NCBI GenBank assembly: GCA_021292165.1
Contig: CM037878.1
Span: forward strand, 292,130,971-292,194,970
Direction: 5' to 3'
DNA: 64,000 nucleotides
DNA from: Shinisaurus crocodilurus
Lineage: Eukaryota; Chordata; Lepidosauria; Squamata; Shinisauridae
This document shows, one piece after another, positions 1 to 12,400 of this stretch (within the stretch, counting starts at the first letter, position 1; each line of letters starts with the position of its first letter). A program made the position numbers and the translations under genes. The notes beneath the pieces are model-generated. The model had not been told where the DNA came from. It searched no databases and saw only the letters and a program-made list of their open reading frames with translations.

Positions 1-116
1 CTAGCCACCTCACTGCCAATTTACAACTGCCTCCGATTTTGCAGACTGCTCCCGGGATCCTCCTTGAGCCCTGCTCAAGGATCAACCAGAGAGAACACAA
101 CCGTTAGGTGTGTCAT

Positions 117-710
117 TGTGAGGGTTTGAGGCCTACACAGGATTTGGTTTATTGAGGTCTACACAGGCTTCAGTTTGTTGAAGCCTGAAGGCCCAAACAC
201 TCCACGATGGGAGGGGGAGTTTGAGAGTTTAAGTTACCCAATAGAAGATAAGAATCAGTTCTCCAGTGCAAGGTCACATGATTATAACCTTCCATTCTTG
301 GGAAGGCTATATATGTGTGTGGGGTGTGGTCAGCCAGCAGAAGCAGGCTAGAAGCTGAGCAGAGCTGGACAGAGAGCAGAGCAGACAGGGAAGCTTGTTG
401 CTGCTGAGAGAGAGAGAAAGAGAAACTGATTGCACAGGAATTAGCTAGACTTAAGTTAAACTAGAGAACATTGTTTGTTTGTTTTATTTTATCATACCTG
501 CTTTTGATTTAAAACCACTCTATTAAGTAAATTCCCTACTAATATAAGTAAAGTTTGTTGTGTACCCTGGTGTTTGGAGTGACTTATTCACACGCCTAAA
601 GCCTTCACCCACGTTACTGGGGGAAGCAGGCAAAGGACTGGGTCTTTGGGGAGAGGCAGATATCTCCCAAGGACAGATCAAGGGGTCCCTGCAGCAGTGG
701 AACCTTGACA
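117..710 (+). mobile_element. Solo LTR, family A, copy 1
   Basis: 594 bp beginning TGTG and ending TTGACA, flanked by an exact 5-bp duplication GTCAT (112-116 and 711-715). An inverted copy of the same LTR is at 55401-56019. A TATA-like stretch (GGCTATATATG near 305) and a purine-rich leader are visible. No internal retroviral genes remain. Confidence 0.88.
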
Positions 711-908
711 GTCATTCTCTCCAGGGAGAGTCCCCGGAGCAGCGGCCACCTGCAAAATCAGTGAAATGGGCGAGAGGGATAGAGGAGGACGACATGGGGG
801 AGGTTGTTGTGGGTCTCCTCCAACCAGGGCATCAAAGTCATAAAAGGTATTTTCTTCACTGTCCACAATGCATGAATCCAGCCTCGACAGGCAAAGCACA
901 GGACTTAC

Positions 909-1038
909 GTTTCATATATTTCTGTTAGCTGATGCGCCAGTGTTTGGCTCTTGGTATCTAGGTACGCCGCCATCTCAGCTATCACCACGGCTGCGCTTAC
1001 ACCATCTTTGTCCAGCACAGAAGTGCCACACATGAAGC
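909..1038 (-). CDS. PGM2L1: PGM2L1 exon 11
   Basis: 130 nt completing Gly and then [18 protein letters not shown] to LTEIYE plus two bases, donor GTAAGT at 908-904, acceptor TTCCCAG. This is the last exon visible; the next exon must lie left of position 1, because 1-908 holds mostly an LTR and no matching exon. Confidence 0.94.
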
Positions 1039-2150
1039 CTGGGAACCAGAAGGCAGTCCATTTTAAGAACAGCATTGCAATGTTGTGCATGTTATGCACA
1101 TGTCACCTTGGATCCAGCTTCTTCTCACACCTGTACATTACGGCCAAACACAGAAGCTAGGAAGTGAAACCATGTAAAAAAGCAACCAGGTTTTTTTTGG
1201 ACCAGGCTGGGTCCGTCAGTTGCTCAGCTTAAAATTAAGCCCCCTATTTAGCATCACCAGCGCTCCTGATGGCCCAGCCCAGAAGGCTATGCCCACAGAG
1301 TAGCTTGGGTGCCCCCTGCTGCAACGCCCTGCGCGAGTCTCACTGAAAGGAATTGGGGGTTGGGTGAAAACAGATGTGCGCTCGTCCAGGCCCCCGCTCC
1401 CAATCGACGGAAGCACGCACAGGGGGGCTTCCCAGGAGGCCGTGCCCTCCACTGCGCCAGCCTTTTCAAAGGTCCCTATTAATCCAACAAGACAGGAGGG
1501 ATGCAGGTATCAAATCGTACAAAATTCATTTGCACGCATTGGAGGAGAGCAGTATGAAGAGCTATCTTTTAAAGATTCAGTTCTAGCTTGGGACTAAAAA
1601 TACTGGGAGAAATTCAGGAAGCATTTGCACTGTGACAGCGCCACCAATGTCAGGAGGCCTGCACCACTGCCCAACTCTTACTGGCTTACCAATGGACTCT
1701 TCAAAGGCAAAAAGGACTTCTTTGCCATTGTCCAGGAGGTCTTTAACTCTACCACCAATCCATTTGAAGCCAGGGAGTGTATCCTGAAACAAGATAGGAA
1801 GGTGCCTCCTCTTAATACAAATCACTTTCATGGTGCAAGCCAACTACAAGCAAATTTCAGCAAGGTGTTCATTCCAGGAGGCCTTTGGATAGCAAAACCC
1901 TTGTGTGCAACCCTAATAGGGCAACCCTACACGGGCTTAGAACTGCAGTTGTGCCGCCCAAGCCAATACAAGTTTACTCAGAAATAAGTCCCACTGAGTT
2001 CAATGAGGCCCATGTCCTAGTGAGCGTGCAGGATGGGTGGGGGACCTTCTTCAGCACATGGGCCACATTCCCTCGAGTCCAGCCTTCTCAGGGCTGCCTA
2101 CCAGGAGTGGGTGGGCCAAGGCAAGAGGTGGGCAGGGCCACCTCTCTCTC

Positions 2151-2181
<31 letters not shown>

Positions 2182-2233
2182 TATACACTCATTCTCACAC
2201 ATCTGCACACAAGCACACCCATTCCTACACATT

Positions 2234-2281
<48 letters not shown>

Positions 2282-5200
2282 ACAAAGATTGCCCTCCACC
2301 GACTGGTAATTGGGCTTGAAGAAAAGCCTCCCATTAGAGCCAAGGAGGTTCAAGCTTAACTGCTGGCTGGGTGTGTGTGACCTTCATCAGCATTATAGCA
2401 CGAGGAGAGGGAAGGTTTAACCCTCACCTTCCTAGTTACAATCCCCATGCAGAATTCTCCTTACTCCTGGCATGGGGGAGGGCCTTGTTGGCGCCAATGA
2501 GAGCTTTCTAAAAATCAAAGCATAATTTGGAGTGGGTAAGGGCTGAGAAGCGGGGGGGGGGGGCACAGGCTGGATCTGAAGGCTCCATGGGCCAGCCGGC
2601 AGTTCCCTATCTATGCCTTAGCCAAACAGTAGTCCTTCAGGCTGCCTGACAAATGCCACTGTCTTTGCTCCCTGGATAAATGTACAAAAATGGGTGGCCT
2701 ATTCTTAACGGACAGCTCACATGTCAGCATATGATGGACAAATCTAAAATGTACGGTATATTAGATCCAGCTTTCTCGCACCAGAAGCGATGAAAGAAGT
2801 TTCCTTTTCAAAACACACACACACTGTAAAGGAACAAAGGGTTAAACACTCTTTGCCTGCTTATAGAATTAGTGACCTCTACATAGACTATTAACTGTGT
2901 GAAGGGACAGCGCTGCAAAAATAGATAAATCAAAAACTGAAGGCTGAAAGAGAGAAGCCGTAAGGAGTGAGTGGATTCTCTCAGAGAGGCCACAGCAGCC
3001 CTCCAGAATGTCCACGAGAGGGCAGTAAAAGTCACAACAATGAATAGGAATCAACCAATTTTCTACAGCCATTATCTTTTCAGCCCCTGCACTCTATAAA
3101 ATCAAAGAATACAAACAACTTTACACCTAACTGCAGCAAGATATTTTGCCTGCAGGAAGAACAAGACAGGGATTTGTTCACTCCAAACCCAAACTTAAGA
3201 TGAATCTATGAGATCCGGGTTCTAGTCCCCACTCAGCCATGAAACTCACTGGGTGACTTTGGGCCAGTCACTGACTCTCAGCCTAACCTACCTCACAGGG
3301 TTGTTGTGAGGATAAAACAGAGAGGAGGATTACGTAAGCCACCTTGGGTTCCTTGCAGGAAAAAAGGTGGGCTATAAATGAAATAAATAAATAGAATAAA
3401 TAAATATCTAAACCAGGGCCTTCCAATCTTGGGTCCCCAGATGTTGCTGGACTACAGCTCGCAGAATCCCTTGCCATTTGCCATGCTGGCTGGGTATGCT
3501 GGAAGCTGCAGGCCAGCAACATCTGGGGACCCAAGGTTGGAGAGCCCTGATCTAAACATTCCCCTATCCCAGCCTTCCCCAACTTGGTGCCCTCTAGAGG
3601 GGTTGGACTGCAACTCCCAGAATCCCCCAGCCAGCTATTGCACTCCAAGTCTCCAACCCCTCTGGAGGACACCAAGTTGTTAATCAAAGGTAACGCTTTA
3701 CCCTCTAGCACAGCCAATGGCCATGCTGGCTGGGAATGATGGGGGTTGCAATCCAACACATCTGGAAGGCTGTTCTAACAGGCCCTTTTAAAAAAAAAAC
3801 CTCTGAGTTATGCCCAACACTCTTCCCCTTTCAGCCTTGTTGCCCCTTGTAACTCAAACTCTCTCCTAGCGCAACTTAAAAGTTCTACCTCTGTCTTACC
3901 TCATAATGAATGTTGGAATATTTCAAATTCCACAATGAATGTGCCATTGGAATGCACCCCGCTGTACGGTCTACAGTATCAAAGGCCTTGTAGACCGTAC
4001 AGCGGGGTGCACGATCTAAATGGAGGTTGGCCTTTCACAAAGGTTCCATGGACTTTGAAGAAGCCCGAGTGCAAGGTGAAAGGGAGAAACGTGCTAAGCG
4101 AAAAGCACGTCAAATGAATCCTTTACAGGACCATCTCCTATCTGGTAACCTGTGTCCTCACTGTGGGAAGCTGTGTGGATCTAGAATTGGCCTCCACAGT
4201 CACTTACGGACCCATCGCTAGAGTCTACACAATCTTCTTTAGAATTTCCTCCTTTTATCCCGGAAGACAATCTTACTCGGTCACGAGTGATCGCCTGATG
4301 ATGATGATGGAATGCACCCCACATAAAGAGGGATGGATTTACCACATCAAATTGAGGCACTGACGCCTAGACTTCTCTTTGAACCAGCTATGAGCATTTG
4401 CAATTGTACTTACCCACAAATAAGCCAAAATAAAGTTAGAATGCATGCTAGACTTGGGGATCAAGAAGACAGAAAATATCACCAGTGCAGCGTATATAAA
4501 GGAATGGTTCTATATTGTGTGCACGCAAAGCCAGTAGAGATTATGAGAAAGAGAAGATACTGAACAGCCCCTTACTTCAAAGTGAAATCCTTCTTTGAGC
4601 GCAATGGCCTTCAGGATCTTAGAGGAGACGGTAGTTGCCAACATGTAAACTTTCTTGACATCGGCGACTTCTGAGCAGTTCTCCTTCCAACAAGTAAACA
4701 TCCACCACCCAAACAAAGCTGCCAGTTCATTGCCAGTGAAGACCCTCCAGCAGCCACTGCAGAAGTAGGAAGACGGTGTCAGAGGGACAAAGGAATACCC
4801 ATGAGCATTCATGAGCATCCAAAACACAAAGGAACTCAACACCGCCCCTTCTGCTATTATGAAAACGACCATTCATTCAGGAGTCTGTTCTCTGCAGGAG
4901 AACAGATTGGGACGATGGCCGCTACATCATCAACGGACTCCCAGGGAACAAGGCAACGCTTCATGCTGCAGCGTGTGGTGCCTGTGCAGCCCCCAACCCA
5001 TTTTCAGAATGGCCCAGGCAGCAGGGTATCCCAGGCTATGCAGCCCTGCTCTCCTGTACCGATGTACATCAGACCCAGCCTGTCCCTTCCCTGTGGTTGG
5101 CTCCTGAACCCTTCCCGCTGAAAGGCTCTCAGGACCAGCGGCGGGAGGAGAGGCAGGCCAAGACGTAGTGATGGCCACCAACCTGGGTGGCTTTAAAAGG

Positions 5201-8200
5201 GAATCAGACCAGTGCATGGAGGATCGGGCCATCAAAGGCTACTGGCCATGATTACCTCCAGTTTCAGAGGCAGTTAAGCCCCTCAATACCAGTTGCTAAG
5301 GAACACGAGCGGGAGGGTGCTAGTGCATTCATGTTCTGCTTGTGGGCTTCCCATGATTATCTGGTAGCCACTATGGCAGTGATGGCGAACCTATGGCACG
5401 GGTGCCACAGCTGGCACGCAGGGACCTCTCTGTGGGCACTCGAGACATTGGTCACCAGATCGCGAAAAGACTGTCCCCTTATGCCAAACACTAATGATCT
5501 TGTTCTTTCTCTCAGCGCGGAACAGAATGATTTTATTCTAGCATTCCTGTTACAGAATTCTTTTCTACACTGTTATCACATTTAAAAGATTATGAAGAAT
5601 GATGCACAGAGCATGGCTTGGATGTAAAGCCCTAACAGTTGACCTGAGTGCTGCATGTGTTGCTCTCAAACTAACGGAGTATGAGCCAAGGTTTGGCCAA
5701 TTATCAGCTTGCATGCAATAGCCAAATTACATTAAGCATGCCCCATGCAAACTTTTACCTAATGCTGTGTTTATCGTCCAAGACATAAAGTGTTTAAAAT
5801 GTGTTAAGCACATTTTGCTTTCTTGTTTATCTTGCTCATCGTAGTACAGGTTGACATCTACTTTTTTTTTCTTTTCTTTTTTAATCCAACACCTGTAGAA
5901 GCAGGGAAGGACCCAGGGTAAAGCTTGCCCCCTACAATTTCAGTCTGGCATATAATCATATTACAAGTTGAGAATCCTTTATCCAAAGATACATGTGCTT
6001 AATTATTTTAAAAGTTTGTATAAATTCCCTTCAGGCTATGTGAAAAGATGTTGATTAGTTCGGACAACTGTATGAGTTGTTTTTCCTAAAACTAAAACCT
6101 CGGTATTCAGGTTTAATTGCAGTGTTGGCACTTTGAAATAAACAAGTTGGTTTTGTGTTGCAGTTTGGGCACTCAGGCAAAAGATGGTTCGCCATCACTG
6201 CACTATGGGAACAGAATGCTGGGAGTGGATAGGCCTTTGGTTCGATCCAACATGGCTCTTTTTAGTGTATTTAGGATGGGCAGTTGGAGAGCTCACAGTG
6301 GGATGAGCTATGGCAGAAAAGTCTTTCAGTTGGAAAGTTAACAGAGAAGGAAACAGGGTAGGAAAAGGGATGAAGCAAGCAGGCTGCAGAGTGGAAGTTG
6401 GATGGGACGAAGCAAAGGAATCTTACAACCGACGGGGTGAACAGGAGTAGCTCCACATGCAATGTTCTGTTGCCACAGATGTCACCTGTGGGCATGTACA
6501 TAAACACCCACACACCCACAAGCCTGAGAGCATATTTCCTGTACACAGCGGAACCCATCGAAGAGCTAGCTAATGACGGAATATAAAATGATTGGATAAA
6601 AAATAGCAAGGGGCAGGGAAGCTGAGGACAGGAGAAGACAACCAAAGACCCAACTGCTCTGCCAGTATGTTAGTCTGCTGTATCCGTTTGCTCATGCCGC
6701 ACTGTGGTCTATGGAAGTAGATGTTCAGATATTCCTGGCCTAAGGAGGGATTTGAGGATTTACGGGTTCCTTCCAACCATTTGATTGTATTGCGGAAATA
6801 CTTGAAACAAAGGAAGTTTGGGTTATATATGTTTTAGTTCGAAACCACAAAAAGGCGCCACTTTTAACCTGAATGGATTTTTTAAAAACGAACTTAAACA
6901 TTCAAAGGGTAAATAGAGATGGAAGAACGCACCTCAAGGGCAACCCACAAGGGGGTGGGGGTGGGTTTTCCTGTCTTCCTCCCTCCCCAGAGTTTCCAAT
7001 GAAGAGTCTCTCACTTACTTCTCCTGCAGTTCTGCCACGGCCAGTCTGTCTGCATCAGGATCCGTAGCCACCACCACCCTGGCACCTTCCTTCTCTGCAA
7101 GCCGCAAAGACAATTCCTGGAAGAGGGCATTTATTCTTTTTAATCAATGCAAAACAGTCAACTGGATTTGTCCAGTATGATTAACAGTGATTGCTCACAT
7201 GCTACTTTCCTCACTTATGCAAAACAGGCAGCCTATCTGCACACAGAACTACTGGTTAAGGGTTTCTCTACATGAGGCATTTAACCGGCCGCTTTACGAA
7301 GGCTGCTTCTTCCGTTTTCTTTTCGCGAGGAAGACAGCGTCGTTTACACAAGGTTTTTACCTGTGTGTGTGTGTGTGTGTGTGTGTGTTCCTTCTCTGTC
7401 TTTCTATCTGTTCCTATATGTTCTATTACACAGCCACAAGGTGGTGCTGTGGTTTAGAGCGGAAGTGCGAATATACACGAGGCTTGGATAGCAAATCATG
7501 GCGGCATCCATAGTAATACTACACTTTTCTTGCTCTAAAAAAAGCCGCAAAAATGGCTAGAAAACACAGGATAGGCCCTGGAGGATGATGATGTCATATC
7601 AAGGACTTGCAAATTTCCATGAGTAAAGGGATCACGAGCACACAATAAATACCTTGTGTAGAGAAGCCCTGTTGCATGCCACACTTACCAGCACAGATTC
7701 CCCTTCTTCGGGGTTTGGGCATTTCACGGTGGAGAAGTCTGGATCTGGGTCTTTTTGTTCAGGAACTGGAATAGGAGGCTGGAAGCCAAATGCCTGAAAA
7801 GCCAACTGCACGTAGTCATGCCCAACCCCGTGAAAAGAAGTGTGAACAAATTTCAAGCGGGTCTTCGTGTTCAGCTCCCTACAAGGAAAACAACGGAATA
7901 TATTAGAAAGAGACCGGTTGTTTCTAAAAAGGAGGTATGACATCGCATGAGATGATGACATGGATACCACCCAATTGAAGGCTGGCTCAGCCACCAGTCC
8001 TGCCCCTCCCCTATGCTTCATGTGGGCTTTTTAAATTTTATTTCTGAAAGCATCTAAAGAATGATCATCCGTTCATTTGTTGCATTTGCGTTGCTGGTTT
8101 TTAAAGGAAGCTTGAAGGTGCACGACTGCCCCAGGGATGACGGCACAGGTTTCTCAGTAACATCACAGGCCCAACCGGCTTCTGTTTCAAACTTGCAGAT

Positions 8201-9461
8201 GTTTGGACTCCTACCCAGCAGAGGTGGGGGAACCCCCAGACCTCCCAGTCTAGACCTCCAGACGCTTCCCAAACCAGGCCCCTTTACCAGTCCTGCTCTG
8301 GCTTATTGATTTCATTTACTCTGTCACCACCACCACCACCCTCTCACACACACACACCTGCAAAGGTGACAGAGGGAGTCTTGCACAAGCTGGGGAAGGA
8401 GAATGCCTGGATGCACATTTCATTACTTTTTTCCACTGCATACTGAACAAAGGTAAGAGTCACATGCGTAACTCTATCCGCTTTGGGCTCCATACAGCAT
8501 ATAGTTGTACAGCCTTTTATGCCTCACTGCTATTTTACTGTTGCTCTATTATTTTTATACTTTTATGTAAACTACCCAGGAATCCTTGGCGGATGAACAA
8601 GCAATCTATACTTCCTGATAACAATGGTGATAAAGAGCACTTCCAGAACAGTGCTCGCTACTATAAACGTCTTACATCTGTCTTCATTGTAAGTTAGAAT
8701 CAGAGCTATGCAGTGATACAGAAGGCAGCTTCACCAAATCATATACAAAGGTGAATATTTGAAATTCAATTTCGGGGACGGACGGATTGTAGCCAACATC
8801 TGAAATCTCTTATTTGTCTGCTAAATATTTGAACATGTCTGTTCTGAGGCATTACTTTAAGCAGCCGCATTTCACTGCCAAATTCTTTAGTTATCAACTA
8901 ATTCTGCTTCACCCCCACACTACTCCCCTTCCGCTTTTCCTGTCCACAAACCTATGCGCAAGGTATGATGCCAAGCCACACAACACTTGCATTCTACCAC
9001 TGCCAGTTCTGAACCCCCATCCCCCACCCCTCCATGGGCTCCAACATACAGAAGTGATGCTTACAGGATTTGTGCTTGCTCAGCTTTGATTTCTTACCTA
9101 TGGTAACAGATCTTCTTCAGATCCTCCATGTAGCTTGCACAGATTTTCTGCAGAGGATCTCGTGTAAGAGGGCTGCTATCCACCAGATTCTCATTCCAGG
9201 AGTCATTCCATGGCTCAACACATTCGTCTATACATTTCAGGATCTCTTTATCATGTGGAGATGTGATCTGAGCCCCATTTTCCCAGTATACCTGGAGTGG
9301 GAGTTCAAGGAAGTTAAGAATTCATTCACCGTCAGCAGGGCCTGATTTATTTCTAAGTACTAAGCAGCACCAAGAGTGCTCCTAGCACATTAATATTAAA
9401 CAGACAGCTATAGTTGCAGAACCTACTGTAGTGATGCAAACTAAACAAAATATTGTGTTTT

Positions 9462-9492
<31 letters not shown>

Positions 9493-12400
9493 TCCCCCCC
9501 CCCTTGTATTTTATTGGATTGTAAATCGCTCAGAGTGGCTGGATGTCTGGCCAGATGGGCGATTCATAAATATAATACCGTAAATAAAATAAAATAAATA
9601 AATAGTGGTGGCACACTATTTACAATATTTTATTAATTTACAGCATTTATATATGGCTTTTCTACACAAGTCTTCGCAAAATGGTTTATAATTTTAAAAA
9701 GTAAACAAAATGTAAAACAGCATAAAACATAAAAGCTAATCTGAACAATACAATTCAGAGTTACGGTATCAAGAGAGACAAGATAAGGATAGGTAAGTAT
9801 TTGATAGTCTGGTATATAAGAATAATCAAGGGTTGTGGTCAGTATTTTGTTATCTACTTTTGGAAATACATGATAAAGGCAGAAATGAGTTATATCAAGA
9901 AGTGGGAGAGGGGGGAAAGGAATCCATTGCTGTTAGAACATGGAACTATTTAGAAAGAGGAGATTCATTGTTGATCAAACAGAGATTCACTTCAAGATTG
10001 ATCTAAATGGAACTTGATGACAGACAGGGAGAGGAAAACCCATATACCATGCCCATTTCCAATATTTTGGAGGTGTGGAAATGAAGCAGGAGGCTTTTCC
10101 ACCAAAAGGACGCAACATCCCTTCATCCACACCTTCACCCAAGACATGCAAGGATAGTTGAAGCAGGTATGTTTTACTTATAAACTCAGGCACCGAGACA
10201 ATGCATTTATTGCACAAACCAAGTGGGCCAACAACAGAATCAACACCCAAGCAAAACAAAAGACCACATGCATTTTCTTGAAACGGTTTTCCCCACGAAC
10301 CGAGCATGCTGCCAAGTGGTGTTCCATTCCAGAACACTTTCCTGAATATTACAGCCTGTGACAATGACTGCAGTATATATCACGGATTCTTGATTAAAAA
10401 AATAAGACAACTGGTAGAAATGAACAGGCATTTAGAGAGTTCCCAACGTACCTTGTAGCCATTGTCTTCCTTACGGTTGTGGGAAGCAGTAATCATCACA
10501 CCCGCTACAGCTCTGAGCTGCTGAACTGCATAGGGCTGCAAGAAAGACAAAACTCACATTTGTTCCAGTTCCAGCATGCTAGAATTTCTGACAGAGCCTC
10601 AGGAAAGAGCAACAAATACTCCACACATCTGTACAACTGGATCCCTGACAGAGGCCAACAAATGCCAATAGTTGGACACATGCCAACTATTCAATATTTT
10701 AAATTTAAAATATTAAAAAAATAAAAATAAATAAACCATGATTTAAAACTTCTTAGGTATATGTTTTGATATAAGAAGTATATAAAACAAGCCGCCTTGA
10801 GTGCCATCTTTTGATAGAAAGGCAGGGTATAAAGAAAGAAAGAAAGAAAGAAAGAAAGAGCTCATAGGTGTACAGCTGCATGGCATTCAAGAAGGCTTCA
10901 GCAACTTTCAAATAGATCAAAGTTATATAGGAATGTTAACATGTGTAACTGGACCCAAGATGGCAGCTCATGGGTGCACTCCAGAAGAAAGTTACCTCTG
11001 CACTTGTCTACATTATTTGAATTGGCCTTAAATGTGCTTAGCTTTCTCCTTATTGCATTCCAAGGGCTACAGTCTGAAAGCCCCCTCAGGCACCCGGAAG
11101 GCAAAGCTTTTATCTTGATTTTGTTTCAAAGCACAGGATCCTCCTCTGGATCATAGCTCATGATTTTCCACTCTTCATGACTTTGGATATCCATAGCTAT
11201 TCATTTATTTATTTGTAATGCTTACATAGCGCTTAATATAATAAAAATTTCTAAGCTACAACCAGTAACAATAGTAAAGTGTAAATTTGAGAAGAACACG
11301 GCCAGTGCCCAGACATGTCCAGTGTGCAGGTTTCATTTCTGGCATGAACAAGTAGAAATTATTGCTATTCAGCCATGAAATAGATTTGCCTAGGACCACT
11401 ACACAACATATCATTTGATCAAGAAGACAGGGGGCTGACAATTGTTCTGATTTCTAATTTCTTCCTTAAGCATCAAATATACCGCTTCACCATTACTGCA
11501 TGATGCAGATGCTGACCTTATGCTAACACACCCAGTATGTTACTTCCAACAGAATGCAACCTTCACTGAAGTCATGCTACCACTAAATTCAGTGAAGTTG
11601 CACAATGGATATATGGATCCGAGTTAGAACCTGCTGTCTATAAGCTCAATCTTAAAAGAAAAGACAGACACTTACCACAAAAGGCGTGGGAACGTATCTT
11701 GAGAACAAGTAGACAGGTACACCCTTCGCAAGCAGGACTGCGGCAGTGAGCTTTGCAAGTCTATGGAAGACAAGGAACGATCAACAAACAATATTGCCTG
11801 TACCACTCTTCCCAAAGTCCTAAGCCAAGAAACAGCTCTCAGGGTGAAGCCAGACATAAGGACATGTTTTGCAGTAATGGCTAACTATGGATTAATGCCT
11901 CCTGCATGCTCCTCACTTCCGCGTCACATCCAGCTTTGTAAACAACCCAGGAATGCCCCATGAGCTGCTTTAATTTTATGTCTCTCTGCACACTAATGCT
12001 GCCATTACTCTTACACCCTTCCTAGGACATACTTTAATTACTTGAATGTGCTGAACAAAGGACAGATTCCTAAAGGACTAGAACTCAAAAGAAAATACAG
12101 TAACATACACTGTCAGAACTTCTTTTTTAAACTGGTCTCATACTAAACAAACAAACAAACTGCTTTTTAATTAAGAAGGCATTTAAAAAGCACCTTGAAG
12201 GCTTGGGGGCAGCTTCTGTGCATCTCTTGGATCCCAGACTATTTCTACAGGACCACAGGCAAATTATGCCTTTAAAGTTAATGTAATGGTATCATAAGAT
12301 GATCTTCTATGGTTTTATCATGCTATGATATTTAAAAGCTTGCCCAAGAAGAGAGCCAGGCCTCTGCAACAGGTGTGGTACCAAGAGAGATATCTGATCT

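Noticed and set aside
1885..2359. Open frames over 2033-2359
   Set aside because: They translate (CT)n and (CA)n microsatellite.
4020..4221. C2H2 zinc-finger gene
   Set aside because: The finger [11 protein letters not shown] is the C-terminus of a LINE polyprotein, present in several truncated copies with target duplications.
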